Source of the DNA: Allotamlana fucoidanivorans
GTDB taxonomy: Bacteria > Bacteroidota > Bacteroidia > Flavobacteriales > Flavobacteriaceae
Assembly (NCBI RefSeq): GCF_045788535.1
Contig: NZ_CP074074.1
Coordinates: forward strand, 3,348,001-3,412,000
Reading direction: 5' to 3'
Length of the DNA: 64,000 bases
Under the pieces are notes generated by a model. It saw nothing but the letters and a program-made list of their open reading frames with translations, had not been told where the DNA came from and did no database searches. Positions within the stretch are counted from its first letter, which is position 1. Each line of letters begins with the position of its first letter. Position numbers and translations under genes: made by a program. Of this stretch, positions 45,960-54,784 are shown piece after piece.

Positions 45960-46688
45960 ATGCCTAACAAATGCATTCTAACTACAATAGCCCTAACGTT
46001 GACCCTCAGTCTGTTTTCTCAAGAAAATACAGACGTTAAAAAATATAAAAATGAAATTGGTATTGTATTTACTGATCTGGCGAACGGTACAGGATTATTG
46101 AGGTACGAACGCCTTTTAAACAACCATTTCTCTGTGGCTTTAAGTGCTGGTTATAAAACGGAAAATGGTTTAATAAGCTTTAGAGGTATTGACGCTAATA
46201 GTATTAAAACGAATGATTTTAATTATTTTGGATACAAACTTATACCTGAAGTAAGGTATTATTTTAAAAATACTATGATTGGCAGTATGGATGGTTTTTA
46301 CGTAGGTGCTTATGTTAAATATTCTGATTTTAAGTCTGATTTAAATGGTACGTATGTTAGTGAAGATAACACAAATTATGATGTAGAATATGATGCCGAT
46401 TTTAAGGTTACATCTATTGGGCTAATGGCTGGTTATAAACTTCGACTATCTAAACGGTTTTTTATAGACTTTTTAATTGCTGGCCCTGGCGGCGGACATT
46501 ACAATTTTAAATTAGTACAAAAAAAATCACTACCAACTGAGTTTTATGAAAAGCTTAATAATGCCTTAAGTGAATATGGTATTTTTGATTTTATTAACTC
46601 CGATTTTGAATTTAAGGACGTTGATTTAAGATCAAAATTTAGCACTATATCATTTAGATATGGTATAACTGTTGGCTACTCTTTTTAA
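45960..46688 (+). CDS. Outer-membrane beta-barrel protein
   Basis: A 242-residue exported protein with a signal peptide (about 1-20, ending LFSQ). Alternating hydrophobic strands, aromatic girdle residues (YFGYKLIPEVRYYF, GFYVGAYVKYSDF) and a C-terminal strand ending in aromatic phenylalanine (GITVGYSF) are typical of small outer-membrane barrels of the DUF3575 or OmpW-like kind. It follows the lipoprotein by 17 bases. Function unknown. Confidence 0.7.
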   Translation: MPNKCILTTIALTLTLSLFSQENTDVKKYKNEIGIVFTDLANGTGLLRYERLLNNHFSVALSAGYKTENGLISFRGIDANSIKTNDFNYFGYKLIPEVRYYFKNTMIGSMDGFYVGAYVKYSDFKSDLNGTYVSEDNTNYDVEYDADFKVTSIGLMAGYKLRLSKRFFIDFLIAGPGGGHYNFKLVQKKSLPTEFYEKLNNALSEYGIFDFINSDFEFKDVDLRSKFSTISFRYGITVGYSF

Positions 46689-46920
46689 TTTTAAACTCGC
46701 ACTATATTGAGCTGTGAGCTAATTTTATTTTAATTAAAATTGATATTTGGTAAAAACGCTGTAACGCACAAAGAATATAGAATTACGAAACTAGTATAGT
46801 GTTATTTGAATAACATACATAAATTGTTTCTAATAAAACAATCACTTTTCTTACAAGTTGATTACTATTGTTTTTCCTTTTTTTTTTTGTAAATTGTTAT
46901 AAACCAAAAACTTTATAACT

Positions 46921-47397
46921 ATGAAAGCTCATGTATTCTTTTTTGCCTCCCTCCTTGTTATTATTTTAGCCTGTAACCAATCTAAAGAAAATAAAGAAGA
47001 TATGGTTCTTGTTGAAAAAACAGAAATAAAAACCCACCACCCATTAATTGGTACTTGGGAACGTACTAGTTACTACAACTATAACCAAGGTAAAATAGAT
47101 AGTTTTCAATCTAAACCAGAAAACAAACACATCAAGATTTTTACGCCCCATAAAGTGATGTGGTGTAGAAACAATGCGGCAGATGAAACCGAATGGTTTG
47201 GTTATGGTGATTATGAACTTACCGATAGTTTACTCATTGAAACCCTTGAATATGGTTCAAAAAGTATGAATGTAAAAGATGACGGTACTTCTGTTTATGA
47301 GTTTAAATACACTGTTGATGGTGAAAAGTTTAGCCAAATACGTTTTGATTCTGAAGGGCACCTAATTTTTGCCGAAAATTATGTTCGTGTAGAATAA
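46921..47397 (+). CDS. Lipocalin-like small lipoprotein
   Basis: A 158-residue lipoprotein (ILAC, Cys18). The mature protein begins with HPLIGTWERTSYYNYNQGK, the opening strand and turn of a lipocalin-like barrel, followed by alternating strands to the end. It resembles DUF4488-type proteins. No catalytic residues. A short T-rich run lies just before the start. No operon partner is evident. Function unknown. Confidence 0.6.
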   Translation: MKAHVFFFASLLVIILACNQSKENKEDMVLVEKTEIKTHHPLIGTWERTSYYNYNQGKIDSFQSKPENKHIKIFTPHKVMWCRNNAADETEWFGYGDYELTDSLLIETLEYGSKSMNVKDDGTSVYEFKYTVDGEKFSQIRFDSEGHLIFAENYVRVE

Positions 47398-47478
47398 AGC
47401 AGCATAAGTTTTAAGTGTTGCCTAAATCTATACTTGTTTTATTGTTTTATATTTAGAACTTTAATTCTAAATAAGAAC

Positions 47479-48444
47479 ATGAAAATAGTTGTACTTGATG
47501 GTTACACGCTAAACCCTGGTGATTTAAGTTGGAAGGACATTGATAGTCTTGGCACATTACAAGTTTATGATAGAACACCCTTTAACGAAGCTACTATTTT
47601 AGATAGGGTTAAACATGCTGATGTTATTTTAACCAACAAAACACCCCTCTCTAAGCAAACCATAAAAAATGCAAAAAACCTTAAATATATAGGTGTTCTC
47701 GCTACGGGGTACAACGTGGTTGATACTGAAACCGCAAAGAAAAATAACATTGTGGTCTGCAATGTACCTTCTTACAGTACGGTATCAGTGGCTCAATTTA
47801 CAATAGCTTTAATTTTAGAATTATGTCATCATATAGGACAACATAGTCAGGCCGTTTTAGATGGTGCATGGAGCAAGAGCCCAGATTTTAGTTTTTGGAA
47901 TTCCCCTTTAATAGAACTTCAAGGCAAAACATTAGGTATAATTGGCTTTGGAGATATTGGTCAAGCTACAGCTAAATTAGCACAGGCCTTTGGAATGCGT
48001 ATCATTACTTTTTCAAGAACCAAATATCCTGAACTCGAATCAAATACGTGCCAATTTGTAACTTTAGATTACTTATTTAAGAATTCAGATATTATCAGCC
48101 TTCATTGTCCTTTATTAAAAGAAACTGAAGGAATCATTAACAAAAGGAGTATTGAAAAAATGAAGCAAGGTGTTATGATCGTTAATACCGCTAGAGGTCC
48201 TTTAATAATTGAAAAAGATTTAAAAGAAGCCTTAAATTCTGGAAAGGTTTATGGCGCTGCACTTGATGTTGTTTCAAAAGAGCCCATAGAACTTAGTAAC
48301 CCATTATTGTCGGCAAAGAATTGTATACTAACACCGCATATTGCTTGGGCACCTAAAGAAGCTAGAATGCGACTTATGGAAACTACATTTAAAAACATAA
48401 AAGCATTTAAAAAGGGAAAACCAATGAATGTTGTTAATAATTAA
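47479..48444 (+). CDS. D-2-hydroxyacid dehydrogenase (NAD-dependent)
   Basis: A 321-residue cytoplasmic enzyme. NAD-binding GFGDIG is in the middle (IIGFGDIGQ). Catalytic set: Arg in NTARGPL, Glu in SKEPIE and His in LTPHIAW. It resembles glycerate/hydroxypyruvate reductases. The start is ATG 47479, which gives the family start MKIVVLDG; the upstream 15 codons look spurious. It could reduce hydroxypyruvate, glyoxylate or a keto acid from sugar catabolism. Not directly tied to the galactan genes. Confidence 0.88.
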   Translation: MKIVVLDGYTLNPGDLSWKDIDSLGTLQVYDRTPFNEATILDRVKHADVILTNKTPLSKQTIKNAKNLKYIGVLATGYNVVDTETAKKNNIVVCNVPSYSTVSVAQFTIALILELCHHIGQHSQAVLDGAWSKSPDFSFWNSPLIELQGKTLGIIGFGDIGQATAKLAQAFGMRIITFSRTKYPELESNTCQFVTLDYLFKNSDIISLHCPLLKETEGIINKRSIEKMKQGVMIVNTARGPLIIEKDLKEALNSGKVYGAALDVVSKEPIELSNPLLSAKNCILTPHIAWAPKEARMRLMETTFKNIKAFKKGKPMNVVNN

Positions 48445-48590
48445 ATTAAGGAAATATCGCACATAAAGCAGTGTCTTTTTAGGATTTATTTTCTATCCGT
48501 TTAAAAACCAATCAGATAAAAAACACTAAAAAAAGAAATAACTAAAATCTAGTTTTTCAAAAATACCACTATCTTTTTTTAAAGTATTAT

Positions 48591-48598
48591 TAACTTTG
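48591..48598 (+). promoter_or_regulatory. Candidate -7 element for the TPR/LuxR regulator
   Basis: TAACTTTG, a match to TAnnTTTG, 50 bases before the start at 48648. No clear -33 TTTG. Confidence 0.3.
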
Positions 48599-48647
48599 CT
48601 GCCATAAATTTGTATTTTCAATAATTAATAATAGATTTTTTAGAAAT

Positions 48648-50321
48648 ATGTTTGAATTGGCTATTTATATATCATCATTTATACTGATTAATAAATATTT
48701 TCGTCATAAAATCTTGTTGCTGTTTTTCACTTTGCTTATGCTTGGTTCTACTCAAGCTCAAAACACAAAAGATGAAAAAGAATTAAGTCCTCAAGATGTC
48801 TATCGGAAAGCTACATCATTGCAATATAAGTATCCTGATAGTTCGGCTAGATTATTTCAATACAGCCATGATTTAAACTTAAAAAAAGGGGACTCAGGGA
48901 GCGCTGCTTTTGGCTTATTAGCAAAAGCTCTAGTCTTTGAACATCAAGCCCAGTATGCCAAGTCTTATGATGAATTATGGAATGCTCTATTATTAATAGA
49001 TAGCTCTAAACATAAAATAGCGGAGTTAACAGTTTATAATAGATTAGGTAAAATATATTCTTATTACAAAAGAGAAGATAAAGCTCTAGAATATTTAAAA
49101 AAATCTCTCAATATTCAAAAGCAACTTATTAAACAGGAAATGATAAAACCTTCTGATTTAGTAATTTCTTATCACTCTATTACAAATATTTATAGAGATC
49201 TTAACAACCCTGAATTAGGAGAGGTATATTTAGATAGTGCATATTTATATTTTGACAGAGATAATACACCAATCTCAAAATCTTTTTTAGATTTTGAGAA
49301 AGCCAATATTCTAGCGCAGAAAGACAATAATAAAGAGGCGCTTGAAATTATGGAATCAATAGCTCCGTGGTTTCAAGAAAAATTACCCTCGTATATGGTA
49401 TTGGTTTATAAATATTGGGGGGATATTTATTTTAATCTTAACAATTTAAATAAAAGTGAAGAACTTTACTTTAAGGCACTTCAAACTTCAGCAGAATACA
49501 GTAGCCACATTGACTTTACACCTTTGATTTATGAAAAGTTAACCGATTTGTATTTGAAGAAAAAAGATTACCAAAAAGCCTACACTAATATTAAAAAAGC
49601 AAAAGACCTTGACGCTACATTTTTTGATAGTAGAAGTGTATCCAACCAACCTTTATTAGAAATTAAAGATACCTACAGGCTAGAAAAAGAAAAACAAGAG
49701 CAAAAAATACAAGCACAACATTTAAAACAATTAAAGCAGGAAGCAGAAATTAAAAATTTACAACGGATTATCCTTTTTGTTTCCATCATTTTCCTAATTA
49801 TTATAGGCGCTATCTATATAAAAAACCTTAGAGCGAGACATAAATCTGAAAAACTTCTTATTCAAAAGAACAAAGAACTTGAAATAAAGAAAGCAAGTGA
49901 GTTAGTTGAATTAAAAAATAAAGAGTTAGCGGCCTCTGCACTAAGACTTATTGAAAAAGATGAATTCCTGAAAAACTTGAAAACCAAAATACGTGAAGGA
50001 GACTCTGTTATAAAGAAAAGTGACCTCAATAAAATCCTTAAAACCGTTTCTATAAATAGCTATAATACTTGGGATGAGTTTAGATTAAGATTTATAGAGG
50101 TTAATAAAGAATTTTATGATAAAATCTTTGAAAAATTTCCTAACTTGAGTCAAGGCGATCAAAAAATTTGTGCTTTAATTAAGTTAAACATGTCAAGCAA
50201 AGAAATGTCTCGGTTGTTAGGTATTTCTGTTGAATCTGTTCATACCTCAAGACATCGTATTAGAAAAAAAATGAAACTTCCCAGACATATAAACCTAGAA
50301 GATTATATCAACTCGCTTTAA
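48648..50321 (+). CDS. TPR sensor with LuxR-type DNA-binding domain
   Basis: A 557-residue membrane-anchored regulator. Signal or first membrane segment at about 20-38, then TPR repeats (about 50-340; ALEYLKKSLNIQ and KAYTNIKKAKDL are unit-like), one membrane helix (about 374-394), a coiled coil (400-445) and a C-terminal LuxR/GerE-type helix-turn-helix (about 500-545; LSQGDQKICALIKLNMSSKE and LGISVESVHTSRHRIRKKM). Such proteins in Flavobacteriia are one-component regulators. It sits 121 bases before the cytoplasmic GH117 on the same strand and may control it; this is inference. Confidence 0.85.
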   Translation: MFELAIYISSFILINKYFRHKILLLFFTLLMLGSTQAQNTKDEKELSPQDVYRKATSLQYKYPDSSARLFQYSHDLNLKKGDSGSAAFGLLAKALVFEHQAQYAKSYDELWNALLLIDSSKHKIAELTVYNRLGKIYSYYKREDKALEYLKKSLNIQKQLIKQEMIKPSDLVISYHSITNIYRDLNNPELGEVYLDSAYLYFDRDNTPISKSFLDFEKANILAQKDNNKEALEIMESIAPWFQEKLPSYMVLVYKYWGDIYFNLNNLNKSEELYFKALQTSAEYSSHIDFTPLIYEKLTDLYLKKKDYQKAYTNIKKAKDLDATFFDSRSVSNQPLLEIKDTYRLEKEKQEQKIQAQHLKQLKQEAEIKNLQRIILFVSIIFLIIIGAIYIKNLRARHKSEKLLIQKNKELEIKKASELVELKNKELAASALRLIEKDEFLKNLKTKIREGDSVIKKSDLNKILKTVSINSYNTWDEFRLRFIEVNKEFYDKIFEKFPNLSQGDQKICALIKLNMSSKEMSRLLGISVESVHTSRHRIRKKMKLPRHINLEDYINSL

Positions 50322-50442
50322 TCTTATTTTACCAATAAAATAAAGTTTTAGTTGAGTAAATTTTTAAAAGAATCTGTTAAATTTTGCTCTATATTCGCTT
50401 TAGTATTTCTATTTTTAAATTTAATAAAACAGCACATAAATT

Positions 50443-51555
50443 ATGAATATAAGTGATGAACAAATAGACTTTTTAGGCATAACAAATAAAGATAAGCTAA
50501 GCGCTGCCAGTAAAAGAGCATTAAAATGGCCTATGGATTTAGGCAATGAATGGTTCTTTGAATATGAGGTTGAAGATTTAAAAGGCGATTTGGCTTATGA
50601 AGAAGGTGTTGTTAGGCGAGATCCTAGTGCTATGATAAAGCATAACGGTAAGTATTTTGTTTGGTATTCTAAATCTGTTGGAGCTACTGATGGGTTTGCT
50701 GGAAACATTACAAACGATAAAGTTTTTCCTTGGGACAGATGTGATATTTGGTTTGCCACCTCAGAAGATGGTATCACCTGGAAAGAAGAAGGTGTAGCAG
50801 TACAAAGAGGTGAACGTGGTACTTATGATGACAGATCTGTATTTACCCCAGAAATCATGGCATATGACGGAATGTATTATTTATCTTATCAAACCGTAAA
50901 ATGCCCCTATACCGTAAGAGTTAAAAATGAAGTTGGATTAGCCTGGTCAAATTCGCCTTATGGTCCGTGGACGAAAAGTGATGAACCAATTTTAAAACCA
51001 GCCAATAATGGTATTTGGAAAGGCGAGCAAGACAATCGATTTGCTGTAGAGAAAAAAGGCGACTTTGATAGTCATAAAGTTCATGACCCCTGCATTTTAC
51101 CGTATAATAATAAATTTTACTTGTATTACAAGGGTGAGCAAATGGGAGAAGCTATTACTTTTGGTGGTCGTCAAATTAGGCATGGTGTTGCCATTGCAGA
51201 TAACCCCAAGGGACCCTATGTTAAATCGCCCTATAACCCAATTTCAAATAGTGGTCACGAAATATGTGTTTGGCCTTACAACGGTGGTATAGCCTCTTTA
51301 ATAACTACAGATGGACCTGAAAAAAATACTGTTCAATGGTCGCCAGATGGAATCAATTTTGACATTAAAGCTGTTGTGAAAGGCGCTCCTCATGCCATTG
51401 GTTTAAATAGAACAGCAGACACTGAGCGTGAACCTACTGAAATATTGAGATGGGGATTAACCCATGAATATATGAATGATGATTATCAATACATCAGAAG
51501 ATTTACCACATGGAAAATGAAGCATCATACCGCAAAAGGTGAACAGAGTGAGTAA
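50443..51555 (+). CDS. GH117 3,6-anhydro-L-galactosidase, cytoplasmic (AhgA/NABH type)
   Basis: A 370-residue GH117 enzyme with no signal peptide, so it acts in the cytoplasm on imported neoagaro-oligosaccharides, releasing terminal alpha-1,3-linked 3,6-anhydro-L-galactose. Key residues: Asp60 (RRDPSA), Asp215 (VHDPCIL), His272 and Glu273 (SGHEICVW). These sit at a constant offset from the catalytic set of Zobellia AhgA, as I recall it (Asp97, Asp252, Glu310). The stretch KGEQMGEAITFGGRQIRHGV is nearly invariant in this clade. This is the clearest evidence that the locus targets agar-type galactan. A strong hairpin ends the transcript. Confidence 0.93.
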   Translation: MNISDEQIDFLGITNKDKLSAASKRALKWPMDLGNEWFFEYEVEDLKGDLAYEEGVVRRDPSAMIKHNGKYFVWYSKSVGATDGFAGNITNDKVFPWDRCDIWFATSEDGITWKEEGVAVQRGERGTYDDRSVFTPEIMAYDGMYYLSYQTVKCPYTVRVKNEVGLAWSNSPYGPWTKSDEPILKPANNGIWKGEQDNRFAVEKKGDFDSHKVHDPCILPYNNKFYLYYKGEQMGEAITFGGRQIRHGVAIADNPKGPYVKSPYNPISNSGHEICVWPYNGGIASLITTDGPEKNTVQWSPDGINFDIKAVVKGAPHAIGLNRTADTEREPTEILRWGLTHEYMNDDYQYIRRFTTWKMKHHTAKGEQSE

Positions 51556-51572
51556 ATTGAACACTATAAATA

Positions 51573-51603
51573 AAAAAATGCACGTTATTAAAGTGCATTT
51601 TTT
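51573..51603 (+). terminator. Strong terminator after GH117
   Basis: AAAAAATGCAC (51573-51583) and GTGCATTTTTT (51593-51603) form a perfect 11-base stem with a 9-base loop, and the second arm carries the T-tract. It can work in both directions. Confidence 0.85.
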
Positions 51604-51922
51604 ATTTTAGAGTCTATCTCTTATAAAAAAGCAGAATGTTTACAAACTGGTGTTTTATCTATAACTAAACATATGCTACCCGATTAAAAATTACAGTTTA
51701 AAGTGCATTCTTTAAACATTTAATCTTGTTTAATCAATCTTATAAAGTTTGGTTTTTCGGATAGTTGGTTTGCAAACAGTTCTGCTATATTTTAAATAAA
51801 CGATTCGACAATAATATGGTCATTACAATTTCGGTGTTTTTCAATAAAATAGAAATTATTTTATTACAAAATATGGTCTTGTAAAGTTTTTATCGAGTAT
51901 GATTTAATCGTTTAACAGGTCT
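51604..51922. other. Convergent intergenic region with an inverted-repeat pair
   Basis: About 320 bases between converging GH117 and GH29. It contains a pair of imperfect inverted repeats (see the repeat entry) and no gene. No terminator for the minus-strand GH29 was found beyond the bidirectional hairpin at 51573. Confidence 0.5.
51630..51786. repeat. Possible small MITE-like element or degraded repeat
   Basis: AGCAGAATGTTTACAAAC (51630-51647) and GTTTGCAAACAGTTCTGCT (51768-51786) are inverted copies differing by one base and one gap, enclosing 157 bases. No clear target duplication. The palindromic GTTTGCAAAC inside one arm inflates the match. Confidence 0.3.
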
Positions 51923-53449
51923 CTATTCTAACTCAAACTTAAAAACTGTAGCTATATTATTTAAACCTTTTTCCGGGATGGTAAGATAAAAGCTTTCTGT
52001 TGTTAACTGCCATTCAACCTCCACATTGGTTCCTAACACAGAGACACGCTTGATAGGAGATGGTGGAATATTTCTATGATAGCCCCCAATGGTTCTCATT
52101 TCTACCTTTTTACCAGCTTCTGGCTTTCCTAAAAAAAACACATACATTGATTTTTTATCTTTTGCAACTGTGAAGCGTATATCATCTGCTGAATATTCTA
52201 CTTTAGACGATTGCCCTCCATGAGAACCATCGCCAGCACTAGCCGTACCATAACCAAAAATAGTATGTGGGCGTGTACCATAAACTGCTTCACCATGACT
52301 GTTTAACCATGCGCCAATGTCTTTTAATATAGCCCGTTGTTCCTCATTTATAACGCCATCGGCACGCGGAGAAACATTCAATAAAACAATACCGTTTTTA
52401 CTCCAAACATCAATCATATTTCTAACTACCAAAGCCGCATCTTTATATTTATGCCCCTCTACATACATCCAACGGCTTTCCCCTAAAGTTATATCAGTCA
52501 TCCATGGTTGCGGGTGAATATCTCGTCTTCCGCCTTGTTCTATATCTACAATACTATAATCTAAGGGTAAATCATCTTGCTTTCTACATATAACAACTTC
52601 TTGGTTATTCTTTACACCGTTATTAAAATAATGTGCCGACATTTGATTTCTGATGTCTTCTGGAATCATATTAAGCCAAGAGTCATACCAAATAATATCA
52701 GGATTGTACTTATCAACCACTTCGTTCACTTGATCTAGCCAATATTGATTAAATGCATCAATAGTTTCCCAGTTGCCAAATAACTTACGAAGCTTCTGAT
52801 CTGTAGTTGATGTTGGTAAATCTGGATGATACGGGTAGTGGCTGTTATAGCCATTCTTACCCCAATGCTCAGGATTATTAGCATTTCTTTGACCATTTCG
52901 GGCATGATGAAACGTAGCAATGGTTTTTATGTTTCGCTTTTTTAACGATTTAAATAATTCTCCCGTAATATCTCTTTTAGGCCCCATATCGGCAACATTC
53001 CAAGGATTAACATCGCTATCCCACATAGCAAATCCATCATGGTGCTGCGCTACTGGTCCTGCAAACTTAGCACCTGTTTGTTGAAACAAATCTGCCCAAT
53101 CTTCAGCGTCAAAATACTGGGCGGTAAACATCGGTATAAAATCTTCATAACCAAATTCTTCAATGGGTCCAAAATTTGCCTCATGAAATTTATTAAAACG
53201 GTTTCCTTTTATATACATAAAATTAGGATACCACGCACTACCAAAGGCAGGTACACTGTATGGCCCCCAGTGAAAATACATTCCTAATTTAGCGTCTTGA
53301 AACCATTCTGGAGCTGCGTTGTGTTTAGCAAGCGATTCAAAATTAGGTTCATATTGCTCTTGTTTTACTATATTCAATGTTTTTTGTTGCTTACAAGAAA
53401 TCGATAGTAACACTTGTAATATGATTACATATATAATTTTAAATTTCAT
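51923..53449 (-). CDS. GH29 alpha-L-fucosidase/alpha-L-galactosidase, lipoprotein
   Basis: A 508-residue GH29 enzyme with lipobox ISC (Cys19). Start segment LGMYFHWGPYSVPAF; the HHDGF box is canonical here (QHHDGFAMWDS, 135-145), unlike the other GH29. Nucleophile Asp256 in IIWYDSWLN. A beta-sandwich domain follows. It is the last gene of the minus-strand GH2-GH117-GH29 unit, 20 bases after GH117. Linked to an anhydro-L-galactosidase-type enzyme, it probably acts on L-galactose or L-fucose-like units; exact substrate unknown. Confidence 0.9.
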   Translation of the reverse strand: MKFKIIYVIILQVLLSISCKQQKTLNIVKQEQYEPNFESLAKHNAAPEWFQDAKLGMYFHWGPYSVPAFGSAWYPNFMYIKGNRFNKFHEANFGPIEEFGYEDFIPMFTAQYFDAEDWADLFQQTGAKFAGPVAQHHDGFAMWDSDVNPWNVADMGPKRDITGELFKSLKKRNIKTIATFHHARNGQRNANNPEHWGKNGYNSHYPYHPDLPTSTTDQKLRKLFGNWETIDAFNQYWLDQVNEVVDKYNPDIIWYDSWLNMIPEDIRNQMSAHYFNNGVKNNQEVVICRKQDDLPLDYSIVDIEQGGRRDIHPQPWMTDITLGESRWMYVEGHKYKDAALVVRNMIDVWSKNGIVLLNVSPRADGVINEEQRAILKDIGAWLNSHGEAVYGTRPHTIFGYGTASAGDGSHGGQSSKVEYSADDIRFTVAKDKKSMYVFFLGKPEAGKKVEMRTIGGYHRNIPPSPIKRVSVLGTNVEVEWQLTTESFYLTIPEKGLNNIATVFKFELE

Positions 53450-53469
53450 AATTTAATGCGCCTAATGAT

Positions 53470-54777
53470 TTAGTTCTGGTAATTTATACTTTTTAATTTC
53501 TTAGTTTCTAGTTGTATACGCTTTTTTTGTTTGCTGCTTAGCTCATGCGTATAATAAAATTCTGGACTATACTGATAGTAGTGCCTCTTCATTTCTTGGT
53601 CATCAACCTCTTGACTCAAGTCACAATCAAACCGTGTTAAAATGGTATGATTCCAGTTGCCACCAGCATTAATAAAGTGTGATAACCCCCAGGTAATTCC
53701 TTTGCCATTTTTAGTATCGGTAAATGCGTCAGGCACAAAAGGGCCTGCTGCAACGGGGAGCAATTCAGATATCGCAGCAATTTCAAAATTAACCCAATCT
53801 TTTGCATATTGAATGGTGTTGTGCTCCTGCCCATCTCGTTGCACTATAGCCGCTACCCCTTCCTTAAAAGGAAATAAAGTAGTTTCATGACCTGAATTAA
53901 TAACGGGATTTAAAGGGTGTTTCACAAAGGGGCCTAAAGGATCTTCAGCAATAGCTAAGCCCTGCATTCTTATTTTTGAAGGTTTTAACTCCGGACGCTT
54001 ATCAAAATCACCTTTATAGTACAGATAAATTTTACCATCATGGACCAACGGATATGGATCATGTATTGAAAATTGATCCCATGAACCGTCTGGGCCATTA
54101 GGAATAACAATTTTATTTGAATGTGTCCAAGGGCCATCGGGCGAATCTGCATAAGCTACCGAAACAGGGCAAAAATCGCCTCGTAACCCACTGGCCTCCA
54201 TAAACGCTTGAAAATACAAATAGTACCTCCCTTTCCATTTAAGAATATCTGTAGTAGTTACAGAGCGCCACCCAGGGTTTGGTTTTGGTGGACGAGGAAC
54301 AGCAATACCTTGCTCTGTCCAAGTAAACCCATCCTCAGAAGTGGCGTACCAAATATCAGCCAAATCCCAATCACTAGAGGGAATGGTGTCATTAGCTAGT
54401 TTAGCTCGTGACATACCTACTGATCTTACAGATGTTTTTCGTCCTGTATACCAAACGTAATACTTACCATTTTCAAAAACTACCTTAGAAGGGTCTCTTC
54501 TGGTTATGGTTCCATCTCCCCCATTATAATCAAAACCCTTTAGTTCTGTATACCTAAATTGAGAATACAATTCGGTTTGTTCTGGTCTAATATGCTCATA
54601 AGATTCATAATTACGTTTAACCGCAGTACTTAACATCCCATTCGGTTTATCCTCTGGAATAAAAAAAGGAAACGCTTCGTTTACTTCTAATTCACACTGA
54701 AGAGTGCTTTCTTGTTTACAGCTAAAACACATAAATCCTATAGCTATAAATACTAAGGCTAGTGAAAAATCTTTCAT
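53470..54777 (-). CDS. GH117-family glycosidase, lipoprotein
   Basis: A 435-residue GH117 protein with an extracytoplasmic lipid anchor (FSC, Cys20). ATG 54777 gives the best signal; a TTG 6 codons earlier would overlap the GH2 stop. Catalytic set conserved: Asp95 (RRDPSK), Asp240 (IHDPYPL), His297 and Glu298 (SGHETTLF). It differs from the cytoplasmic GH117 in length and loops, so it is likely another clade (B or C in the Zobellia scheme), whose substrates are less well known. It follows the GH2 by 7 bases and precedes GH29 by 20. Confidence 0.85.
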   Translation of the reverse strand: MKDFSLALVFIAIGFMCFSCKQESTLQCELEVNEAFPFFIPEDKPNGMLSTAVKRNYESYEHIRPEQTELYSQFRYTELKGFDYNGGDGTITRRDPSKVVFENGKYYVWYTGRKTSVRSVGMSRAKLANDTIPSSDWDLADIWYATSEDGFTWTEQGIAVPRPPKPNPGWRSVTTTDILKWKGRYYLYFQAFMEASGLRGDFCPVSVAYADSPDGPWTHSNKIVIPNGPDGSWDQFSIHDPYPLVHDGKIYLYYKGDFDKRPELKPSKIRMQGLAIAEDPLGPFVKHPLNPVINSGHETTLFPFKEGVAAIVQRDGQEHNTIQYAKDWVNFEIAAISELLPVAAGPFVPDAFTDTKNGKGITWGLSHFINAGGNWNHTILTRFDCDLSQEVDDQEMKRHYYQYSPEFYYTHELSSKQKKRIQLETKKLKSINYQN

Positions 54778-54784
54778 ACTTTTC

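Noticed and set aside
46823..46842. ATTGTTT-N6-AAACAAT hairpin before the lipocalin-like gene
   Set aside because: No T-tract, and such AT-rich inverted pairs are common in this sequence.
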